Source: JBOHTO01 sp050733695
Lineage (GTDB): Bacteria > Gemmatimonadota > Gemmatimonadetes > Gemmatimonadales > Gemmatimonadaceae
Direction: 5' to 3'
NCBI GenBank assembly: GCA_050733695.1
Contig: JBOHTO010000139.1
Span: 1 to 19,152 of the forward strand
DNA length: 19,152 bases
Below the pieces are notes generated by a model, which was not told the origin of the DNA, did not search any database, and worked only from the letters and a program-made list of their open reading frames with translations. Each line of letters opens with the position of its first letter. Within the stretch, counting starts at the first letter, position 1. Below, one piece after another: positions 1 to 6,048 of this stretch. Both the position numbers and the translations under genes were made by a program.

Positions 1-41
1 GTCTTGTATTGTCGCATCGGAACGATTCGTCAATTCAAGAC
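1..41. repeat. Imperfect palindrome, REP/IS200-end-like hairpin
   Basis: Positions 1-19 pair with 23-41 at 16 of 19 positions around a 3-base loop (20-22). The mismatches are T7/T35, T12/T30 and C15/T27. The outer arms are GTCTTG and CAAGAC. The palindrome is followed by CTGACCCCG. Imperfect palindromes with T-T mismatches are typical of REP units and of the ends of IS200/IS605-type elements. The element may continue to the left of the window, so its identity is open. It lies beyond the 3' end of thiD, where it could also act as an RNA 3'-end hairpin. Confidence 0.5.
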
Positions 42-60
42 CTGACCCCGCTCCCCGCCA

Positions 61-98
61 GGCAGTCACGCTGGTCCGGACCCCTTGTCGTGACTGCC
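61..98. repeat. Inverted repeat with nested palindrome
   Basis: GGCAGTCACG at 61-70 is the exact reverse complement of 89-98. The 18-base loop itself contains a perfect palindrome GGTCCGGACC at 73-82. It lies 23 bp past the thiD stop codon and has no T tract, so it is not a classic intrinsic terminator. It may be a processing or stabilising hairpin for the thiD transcript, or part of the same repeat element as the palindrome at 1-41. Confidence 0.5.
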
Positions 99-120
99 GC
101 GGTGGACAGCGCGGGGGTGC

Positions 121-915
121 TTATGCCCGAAGCTCGGCGAAGTGGTTGAGCGGGCCGTGACCGCGATCTCCGCCCAGCTCCGGCGCGCTCTCTATCGCAT
201 GGTGCACATAGTCGAGAGCCGTCCTTATCGCATCGGCGAGCGGGTTGCCGAGCGCGAGGCCGGCTGCGATCGCGGCCGACAGCGTGCACCCTGTGCCGTG
301 CGTGTTTCGCGTGCGGAGCATGGGATGTCGCATTACGTGGATGTCGCCATCGAACAACACATCGACTGCCTCGTTCCCCTCGAGATGCCCGCCCTTGACC
401 AGGGCCGCCCTGGCGCCCCCCACCTCCACCAGCCAGCGTGCCGCGCTCTCCATCCCGGCGACATCGCTTACGGTCTCGCCGACGAGAATGGCAGCTTCGT
501 CCAGGTTGGGCGTGACGACGTGAGCGAGTGGCAGGAGCTCGCGACGCACTGCCGTGATCGCCTGCCGCTCGAGCAGAGGGTCGCCCGACGAAGCAGCCAT
601 CACGGGGTCGAGAACGTAGGGCGACAGACCGTGCTTGCGGATCCCATCGGCGAGTGCTCTCACGACATCCTCGCTCCCCAGCATTCCACTCTTGACCGCT
701 GCCGGGCGCAGATCGCTGGCAACGGCATCGAGTTGCGCGGTCACCAGGTCGGCCGGTGTGGCCAGCCAGCCGGCAACCTCGATCGTGTTCTGCGCCGTTA
801 TCGCCGTGATGACCGACGTTCCGAACAGCCCGAACCGGTGGAATGTCTTGAGATCAGCCTGTATGCCGGCTCCGCCGCCCGAATCGGAACCGGCGACGGT
901 GAGCGCGATGCGCAC
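121..915 (-). CDS. thiD: Hydroxymethylpyrimidine/phosphomethylpyrimidine kinase
   Basis: ThiD phosphorylates HMP and then HMP-phosphate with ATP, supplying the pyrimidine half of thiamine diphosphate in the cytoplasm. The protein (264 aa, usual size about 265) opens with the family signature AGSDSGGGAGIQADLK around residues 8-23. It continues with VLDPVM (101-106) and the ribokinase-family anion-hole motif HGTGCTLSAA, whose GTGC is at residues 207-210. I chose the GTG at 913-915 because GGAGG lies 4 bases upstream and the protein then starts MRIALTVAGS, as ThiD proteins do. A GTG at 943-945 would add 10 residues (MTTARGRGGR) with a weaker ribosome binding site. The gene follows the M48 protease gene at 36 bp (6 bp with the earlier start), so the two are probably cotranscribed. 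No thiamine genes or TPP riboswitch are seen beside it. Confidence 0.93.
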   Translation of the reverse strand: MRIALTVAGSDSGGGAGIQADLKTFHRFGLFGTSVITAITAQNTIEVAGWLATPADLVTAQLDAVASDLRPAAVKSGMLGSEDVVRALADGIRKHGLSPYVLDPVMAASSGDPLLERQAITAVRRELLPLAHVVTPNLDEAAILVGETVSDVAGMESAARWLVEVGGARAALVKGGHLEGNEAVDVLFDGDIHVMRHPMLRTRNTHGTGCTLSAAIAAGLALGNPLADAIRTALDYVHHAIESAPELGGDRGHGPLNHFAELRA

Positions 916-919
916 CCTG

Positions 920-924
920 CCTCC
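920..924 (-). promoter_or_regulatory. Ribosome binding site deciding the thiD start
   Basis: On the minus strand GGAGG is followed by CAGG and then GTG at 915. This is the best Shine-Dalgarno match near the thiD N-terminus and favours the shorter 264-aa form over the GTG at 945. Confidence 0.5.
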
Positions 925-951
925 GCGACCGCGCGCCGTGGTCACAACATC

Positions 952-1752
952 CTACTGCCTGGGCGGCGGTGGAGCCGGGAGCGCCTGGACCCGCCGCTTG
1001 AAGGCGTGGAAGTTCTCCGTATCCCGCGTGAGTCCCTCCAGGATGAGCGGGTCTATCTGCGCGATTGCCGCTTCCGTGTCTTCTATGCGCTCCCGCTCCG
1101 TGGGGTGCGTCGCGAACCAGCTCTCGACCGCGGCCGGCTGTCTCGACCGCTCCTCGAGCAGCACGCGAAACATCGCGGGAATGCCGCCCGGGTGGATGCC
1201 GGCGCGAACCACGTTCCGGATGCCCTCCGCATCGGCTTCACGCTCGTCGTCGCGGCTGAAGCCGGCGAAGATCGCGCTTCCGGCAATGTTGATCCCGGCC
1301 CGCGCGGCTCCGCTCTGGCACACGCTCGTGAGCACGCAGGCGAGGGTGAGCCCTATGTTCGCCTTTTGCGCATCCTGCATCTGGTCGATAGAATGCCGCT
1401 CTGTGACGTGGCCGATTTCGTGGCCGAGCACGCCGGCGAGCATCGACAGGTTCTGCGACCGCTCGATCAGGCCGCGCGTCACGTAGATGTACCCGCCGGG
1501 CACGGCGAAGGCGTTCACCTGCTCGGAGTTCACGACGTAGAAGTGCCAGTCGAGCCCGCGCTCGTCGGAGAGCATCGCGATCGAGTCGCCCAATACGTTG
1601 ATGTACCGGTTGATCTCGGGATCGTCGACGATCGGGAGCTGCTGGTTTATCTGCGAGGCGTAGTCGGCACCGAGCGCGACTTCCTGCTGGGTCGACACGG
1701 CACAACCCGCGGCCGAGAGGGCGAGGGCGGCTGTCGGGAGAATCAGTTTCAT
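952..1752 (-). CDS. M48-family zinc metalloprotease, lipoprotein
   Basis: This is a periplasmic zinc endopeptidase of the M48 family (Ste24/HtpX/BepA/LoiP group), in which known members degrade or help assemble outer-membrane proteins. The 266-aa product starts with a short hydrophobic signal ending in SAAGC (Cys17 as the lipidation site). It carries the zinc motif HEIGH at residues 111-115 and the third ligand Glu172 in EADAEG. There are no transmembrane helices after the signal, unlike HtpX. The open frame extends upstream, but ATG 1750-1752 is the start: AGGAG lies 5 bases before it and the signal peptide begins there. The C-terminus is proline-rich (PAPPPP). It precedes thiD in one transcript and is divergent from the RNA methyltransferase gene. 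The exact substrate cannot be told from sequence. Confidence 0.9.
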   Translation of the reverse strand: MKLILPTAALALSAAGCAVSTQQEVALGADYASQINQQLPIVDDPEINRYINVLGDSIAMLSDERGLDWHFYVVNSEQVNAFAVPGGYIYVTRGLIERSQNLSMLAGVLGHEIGHVTERHSIDQMQDAQKANIGLTLACVLTSVCQSGAARAGINIAGSAIFAGFSRDDEREADAEGIRNVVRAGIHPGGIPAMFRVLLEERSRQPAAVESWFATHPTERERIEDTEAAIAQIDPLILEGLTRDTENFHAFKRRVQALPAPPPPRQ

Positions 1753-1774
1753 CTGTGCTCCTGAAGGGGTTGCA

Positions 1775-1819
1775 CGACCCGTCCGGGGCAAGAGCCATTC
1801 CAGTTTCCCGAACGGGTCG
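1775..1819. promoter_or_regulatory. Inverted repeat in a divergent promoter region
   Basis: CGACCCGT (1775-1782) and its exact reverse complement ACGGGTCG (1812-1819) lie 29 bp apart in the 73-bp gap between the divergent M48 protease and RNA methyltransferase genes. It could be an operator or a leader hairpin. I found no convincing sigma-70 promoter boxes in this gap. Confidence 0.25.
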
Positions 1820-1825
1820 ATTACG

Positions 1826-2599
1826 GTGAAGCTTCTGACGATCGCGAGAGACCTGCGGCGGCGGCGGGCGCGAGAGCGCCAGCGGCTGTTCGTCGCCGAA
1901 GGTGTGCGCAGCGTCGAGGAGCTGCTGCGTTCTTCACTCGTGGTGCGCGGCGTCCTCGTCGCACCGCAACTTGGCGGTGCGCAGCGCGGCGCCGCTCTTC
2001 TCGACCTTCTCCGCCAGCGTGACGCCGCCGTGACCGAGGTCACGGAGCGGGAGTTCGCATCGGCCGCCGAAACGGACTCCCCGCAGGGCGTGCTGGCCGT
2101 CGGCGAGATACCCGATCGCGCGCTAGACGAACTGCCGCCCGATGGGCCGCTCCGGCTCGTCCTGCTCGACGGCGTTCAGGATCCCGGCAACGTCGGGACG
2201 ATCGTTCGAACCGCGGCCGCGCTCGGCGCCTCCGCGACGCTCGCCCTCCCGGGTACCGTTGACCTGTGGAACGCGAAAGTCGTCCGTAGCGCGATGGGTG
2301 CGCAGTTCCATCATCTCGCCCTTGGTTGTACATGGGAAGAGATCGACTCGTTCCATGCCCGCGTCCGCCTGAAGCTCTGGGGCGCGGACAGCGCTGGAGA
2401 TCCCTTCACGGGAGATGAGGAACGTGACTGGCCCGAGCGGCTCGCGCTCGTCGTCGGCAACGAAGGAACCGGACTGGGACCGGCCGCGCGGGCGCGGCTG
2501 GATCGAACCATAGCGCTTCCCATCTCGCCGCTCGTCGAATCGCTGAACGTGGCCGTCGCGGCCGGGATCCTCCTCTTCGAACTGGGAACACGCAAGTGA
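1826..2599 (+). CDS. SpoU/TrmH-family RNA 2'-O-methyltransferase
   Basis: A SAM-dependent SPOUT methyltransferase that 2'-O-methylates a nucleotide in rRNA or tRNA. The 257-aa protein has an N-terminal SpoU substrate-binding domain (about 1-95, with the typical RLFVAEGVRSVEELL stretch). It then has the three SPOUT knot motifs: motif 1 around 119-134 (DPGNVGTIVRTAAALG), motif 2 around 208-218 (LVVGNEGTGLG) and motif 3 around 231-251 (ISPLVESLNVAVAAGILL). Asn121, Arg128, Glu213 and Asn241 of the family are present. The GTG start at 1826 matches the usual family N-terminus. Family members include RlmB, TrmH and TsnR-type enzymes, and the sequence alone does not say which nucleotide is modified. 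It is the first gene of a four-gene operon and overlaps the next gene by 4 bp. Confidence 0.9.
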   Translation: MKLLTIARDLRRRRARERQRLFVAEGVRSVEELLRSSLVVRGVLVAPQLGGAQRGAALLDLLRQRDAAVTEVTEREFASAAETDSPQGVLAVGEIPDRALDELPPDGPLRLVLLDGVQDPGNVGTIVRTAAALGASATLALPGTVDLWNAKVVRSAMGAQFHHLALGCTWEEIDSFHARVRLKLWGADSAGDPFTGDEERDWPERLALVVGNEGTGLGPAARARLDRTIALPISPLVESLNVAVAAGILLFELGTRK

Positions 2600-3423
2600 T
2601 ATCATACCTGCAGGGTGCCTCCGCCTTCGTCATCGGCGCGTGCATCGGCTCCTTTCTGAACGTATGCATCGCGCGCTGGCCGAAGGACGAATCCGTAATT
2701 GCGCCGCGCTCGCGTTGCCCTCGCTGCGGGCGCGGGATCACGGCCGCGGAGAACATTCCGATCGTCGGCTGGCTCCTGCTTCGCGGGCGCTGCCGCGGCT
2801 GCGGCGGTTCCATCTCGCTGCTCTACCCCGGTGTGGAGCTGACCGTCGCCCTCATCTGGCTGGCCGCGGCAATGACGTTCGGTTTCGGCTTCACCGCCCT
2901 CCGCGTGGCGATTTTCGGTTCGATGCTCTTCGGGATCGCCGTCACGGACGCGAAGCACTACGTGATTCCGGATGGCTTCACCGTTTTCGGGCTCATCTGG
3001 GTTGCGCTCACGGCGACGGCCGCGCTTTTCCTGCGCGATGTATCGCCCTTCGCCGAATTTACCGACATGCTCCTCGGTGCCTGTGTGGGTGCCGGTGCGG
3101 TAGCGATTGCCGGATGGCTGGGTGAACTGGCCTTCGGGAAGGAAGCGATGGGTTTTGGAGACGTCACGCTCATGGCCGTGGTTGGCGCGGCGGTGGGCCC
3201 CTGGCGCGCACTGCTCACGATCTTCGTGGGCGCTCTGATCGGGGCGATCGGATTCCTCGCGATTGTGTATCCGATTGTCGCGATACGCAGTCGCAGGCGC
3301 AGCGGCGAGTTCGAGCCTCCTCTCGTGCCGTTCGGAGTGTTCCTTGCGCCGGCCGCGATGGTGACATTGCTTTGGGGGAGGGAGCTGATCGACTGGTATC
3401 AGCGCCGGATTCTCGCACCCTGA
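2596..3423 (+). CDS. pilD: Prepilin peptidase / N-methyltransferase (type 4)
   Basis: An inner-membrane aspartyl protease that cleaves and N-methylates type IV prepilins or type II secretion pseudopilins. The 275-aa protein has the full bifunctional layout. An N-terminal helix with GACIGSFLNV is followed by the cytoplasmic methyltransferase loop with two zinc cysteine pairs (Cys41/44 in CPRC and Cys66/69 in CRGC), and then a multi-helix A24 peptidase domain. The two catalytic aspartates are Asp118 (TDAKHYVIPD) and Asp189 (GFGDVTL). The GTG start overlaps the preceding stop (GTGA), which implies translational coupling. No pilus structural genes are visible here, so it probably serves pilin or T2SS loci elsewhere. 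The symbol is given by family. It could equally be called gspO. Confidence 0.93.
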   Translation: MISYLQGASAFVIGACIGSFLNVCIARWPKDESVIAPRSRCPRCGRGITAAENIPIVGWLLLRGRCRGCGGSISLLYPGVELTVALIWLAAAMTFGFGFTALRVAIFGSMLFGIAVTDAKHYVIPDGFTVFGLIWVALTATAALFLRDVSPFAEFTDMLLGACVGAGAVAIAGWLGELAFGKEAMGFGDVTLMAVVGAAVGPWRALLTIFVGALIGAIGFLAIVYPIVAIRSRRRSGEFEPPLVPFGVFLAPAAMVTLLWGRELIDWYQRRILAP

Positions 3424-3445
3424 AACGAGTCATCCCACCGGAGAG

Positions 3446-4675
3446 ATGCTGCGCCCCTCCGACAGCGTGCTGTCGCGCTTCACGCGCGATCTCACGGCCG
3501 AAGCGCGGAGCGGCGCCCTCGAGCCGGTCCGTTCGCGCGCCGAGGAGATCGCGCGCGTCATGGACATCCTGCTGCGGCACGGTAAGAACAACCCGGTTCT
3601 TGTGGGACCGGCCGGAGTCGGCAAGACGGCGATAGCTGAGGGGCTGGCGCAGAGGATAGTCGCTGGCGGCGCTCCTCTCTCCCTCCGCGACGTGCGCATC
3701 CTCGCACTCGATCACGTGGCCCTGCTTGCCGGAACGACATATCGCGGTCAGTACGAGGAGCGCATCCGCGGCCTGGTGGAAGAGACGACGGCTGCCCCCG
3801 ACGTCATTCTGTTCGTCGACGAGATGCACAATCTCATCGGCCAGGGCACGGCGCTGGGTGTGGCGATGGATGCGGCCAACATGCTCAAACCGGCGCTCGT
3901 GCGCGGAGACTTCCGGGTCATCGGGGCGACCACGGACGGCGAGTACGACCAGTGGATACGCGGCGATCCCGCCCTCGAACGCCGCTTCCAGCGCGTGCCG
4001 GTTCGGGAGCTGGGCGTCGACGAGACAATGGAGATCCTCGAAGCCAGGCGGCACCGGCTGGAGCGTCATCACGCCGTCGTCATCGCCGATGACGCCATGC
4101 GCGCCGCGGTCGAGCTCACCGACCTGCACGTCACGGACCGCATGCGACCGGACCGCGCGCTCGACGCGCTGGATGAGGCGTGCGCGCACACGCACGCGAC
4201 CGCGGAATACTCGCCCCGCGCGGAGTTGCTCATCCGTGCCCGGCGCGACGCTCTTCGCGCCGCCGCGCGGGCGTGGGAGCGGCCACGCGCGGCATCGCCT
4301 TCGCCTTCCGAACCGTCCATCTACGGCGATGACGTCGATCCATTCGATCGGTTTGCGCGCGACAGCTTCGCCGCACTCGAGCGCTTCGGCGCCGAGCTGG
4401 AGGCGGCGCTGGTCGGCCAAGCTCCGTCGCCTGTAGCGCCCGGAGCCGCGGGTGTACACGGCGGCCCGGCTGACACGGGGCCGAACGACACGGCCAAGGA
4501 TTCGGAGGCCGGTCCGGGGAGGAGGAGAGGGTCGCAACCCGCCTCGCTCCCGGAGATCGAACAGGAACTCGCGGCGTGTCTTGCCGCGGAGGGGAAGGTC
4601 GTTCGCGGCCACGACATCGCCCGCGTCGTGAGCGTCGCCACGGGGCGAACCGTGACATGGGGAAGGGAGAGTTGA
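3446..4675 (+). CDS. Clp-type AAA+ ATPase with a single (D1-like) ATPase domain
   Basis: The product (409 aa) aligns by eye with the first ATPase domain of ClpA/ClpB/ClpC. It begins with a match to the D1 entry (FTRDLTAEARSGALEPV). Walker A is GPAGVGKT (54-61), the pore-loop motif is TYRGQYEERI (98-107), Walker B is VILFVDEMHN (120-129), sensor 1 is VIGATT (158-163), and the arginine-finger stretch is DPALERRFQRV (174-184). The D1 small domain contains TDRMRPDRALDALDEA (230-245). After a low-complexity linker (about 280-365) it ends with a match to the D1-D2 connector (DIARVVSVATGRTV, 390-403) and then stops where D2 would start. It also lacks the N-terminal Clp_N repeats. Without D2 there is no ClpP-docking loop, so a classic Clp protease role is unlikely. 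It would most plausibly remodel proteins or have an adaptor-like role. The ATG at 3446 has GGAG close upstream. The stop overlaps the next start (TGATG). Confidence 0.85.
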   Translation: MLRPSDSVLSRFTRDLTAEARSGALEPVRSRAEEIARVMDILLRHGKNNPVLVGPAGVGKTAIAEGLAQRIVAGGAPLSLRDVRILALDHVALLAGTTYRGQYEERIRGLVEETTAAPDVILFVDEMHNLIGQGTALGVAMDAANMLKPALVRGDFRVIGATTDGEYDQWIRGDPALERRFQRVPVRELGVDETMEILEARRHRLERHHAVVIADDAMRAAVELTDLHVTDRMRPDRALDALDEACAHTHATAEYSPRAELLIRARRDALRAAARAWERPRAASPSPSEPSIYGDDVDPFDRFARDSFAALERFGAELEAALVGQAPSPVAPGAAGVHGGPADTGPNDTAKDSEAGPGRRRGSQPASLPEIEQELAACLAAEGKVVRGHDIARVVSVATGRTVTWGRES

Positions 4676-6030
4676 TGATCGGATCCGGAAGGCGCGGCAT
4701 GCTGTTGCTTGCCGCGGTGCTCACGGCTGCATGTACCGATGATGATGCGGCGGCCGGCGAAGGACCGTACGCGAGGGAAGTCGCGGAGGCTGTACCGCGA
4801 ATCGAGGAAGCCATGGGGATTCCGTTCAGGGAACCGCCGCGGCTCGAGGTGCGATCCACTGACGAGCTGCGCGGCTTTCTCGAGGCGCAGTTCCGCGAGG
4901 AGAACTCCCAGCGCGAGATCGTGGGGCTCGAGCGCGCATACAAGCTGTTCGGGTTCCTCCCCGACACGCTCGACCTGCGGCCGTTTCTTCTCGATCTGCT
5001 CACCGAGCAGGTGGTGGGCTACTACGATCCGGAATCGGACGTGCTCTACGTCGTGGAGAACGCGTCGGAGGAACTCGTCGGGTTGACGATCATCCACGAG
5101 CTCATCCACGCGCTGCAGGATCAGTACATCGATCTCGATTCCATCCAGAGCGTCCATGGCCTGAACGATCGGCAGACGGCGGCGCAGGCGGTGATCGAGG
5201 GACAGGCGACGTTCGAATCCATTGTCGCGACGCTGGGGACGGTCGGTACGAGTGATCTCTCCTGGGATCGCATGCGCGATGTGATCCGGCAGGAGTCGAG
5301 CCGGATGCCGCTGTTCGCCGCGGCGCCGCTGGTGATTCAGGAAACGCTGATCTTCCCCTACCTGAGCGGCGCCGAGTTCGTGCGACGATACGAGGCGCGC
5401 TTCCCCGGCGAGACTCCGTACGAACGGATGCCCCTCTCCACTGAACAGGTGATGCACGAGGATGCGTACTTCGGCCGTGACCCGGACGCTCCGACGGTTG
5501 TGGAGCTGCCTGATCCTCTCCGCGGCGAATCCGTCTACGAGAACAGCCTCGGCGAGTTCGAGACGCGACTGCTCCTGTACGAACACCTGCGCGACCAGCC
5601 GGCGTCGGTGCGCGGCGCGGCGGGATGGGATGGCGATCGCTACATGGTCGTCGAGACCGACGCCGGCGATGTACTCGTCTGGGTCTCCGTCTGGGACTCG
5701 CCTGTGGACGCGGCGGAGTTCCATGACCTGTTGAACCAACTGGTGCTGGAACGCTATCCGGATGTTGCAGAGCGAGAGCAGGGGGGCGGCGGGGGCGGGG
5801 GAGGCGGGGCGGACGGGGGGGCGGTGGAGCGTAGCGTGTCGGGTGACGTGCGGATATACGACTCGGCGGAGCGTACCCTGATGGTGAGGGCGGCGCAGGT
5901 GGAAGGCGAGGGAGACGGCGAGGATGAGCGCGGGCGGGCCGTGATCATCTTCGCCGACGCGCCGCTCGGTGAGGATCCGAACATCATCGACTCGCTCGAG
6001 GTGGAGCTGGATACGGCAGGTGAACCATAG
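4675..6030 (+). CDS. Lipoprotein with HExxH metallopeptidase signature
   Basis: The 451-aa product begins with a lipoprotein signal ending in LTAAC (Cys20), so it is probably anchored in the cell envelope. A conserved block includes VGYYDPESDVLYV (114-126), the zinc-peptidase signature HELIH in IIHELIHALQDQ (139-150), and a candidate third zinc ligand in VIEGQATFES (173-182). This arrangement (HELxHALQDQ followed 30 residues later by EGxAT) recalls a family of putative metallopeptidases of unknown substrate, and I cannot name it more precisely. A glycine-rich linker (370-382) coded by a G-run separates it from a small C-terminal part (about 383-451). The open frame extends upstream, but ATG 4675 is the start because GGGAGAG precedes it and the signal peptide begins there. 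It overlaps the stop of the Clp-like ATPase gene by one base, so the two are translationally coupled. Confidence 0.75.
   Translation: MIGSGRRGMLLLAAVLTAACTDDDAAAGEGPYAREVAEAVPRIEEAMGIPFREPPRLEVRSTDELRGFLEAQFREENSQREIVGLERAYKLFGFLPDTLDLRPFLLDLLTEQVVGYYDPESDVLYVVENASEELVGLTIIHELIHALQDQYIDLDSIQSVHGLNDRQTAAQAVIEGQATFESIVATLGTVGTSDLSWDRMRDVIRQESSRMPLFAAAPLVIQETLIFPYLSGAEFVRRYEARFPGETPYERMPLSTEQVMHEDAYFGRDPDAPTVVELPDPLRGESVYENSLGEFETRLLLYEHLRDQPASVRGAAGWDGDRYMVVETDAGDVLVWVSVWDSPVDAAEFHDLLNQLVLERYPDVAEREQGGGGGGGGGADGGAVERSVSGDVRIYDSAERTLMVRAAQVEGEGDGEDERGRAVIIFADAPLGEDPNIIDSLEVELDTAGEP
5781..5821 (+). repeat. G-rich tract coding a glycine linker
   Basis: Runs of 6, 5, 5, 4 and 7 G residues separated by one to a few bases lie on the coding strand inside the lipoprotein gene. 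They code the poly-glycine linker. The pattern fits a potential G-quadruplex in the mRNA and a slippage-prone site. Confidence 0.6.
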
Positions 6031-6048
6031 CGCGTGGTTCGGTCGCTG

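Noticed and set aside
142..1764. Long open frame on the plus strand opposite thiD and the M48 protease
   Set aside because: It is antisense to two well-supported genes, has no family motifs and an Arg/His-rich composition typical of reverse-frame reading in high-GC DNA.
4676..5000. Search for a frameshifted Clp D2 domain after the D1 ATPase
   Set aside because: The downstream sequence codes a lipoprotein signal and a different protein. No second Walker A or D2 motif is seen in any frame.
3215..5739. Large minus-strand open frames across the Clp-like and lipoprotein genes
   Set aside because: The sense strand codes recognisable domains throughout, and these are antisense shadows.
6031..6048. 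Terminator between the convergent lipoprotein and DUF445 genes
   Set aside because: Only 18 bp separate the stop codons and no hairpin or T tract is visible.
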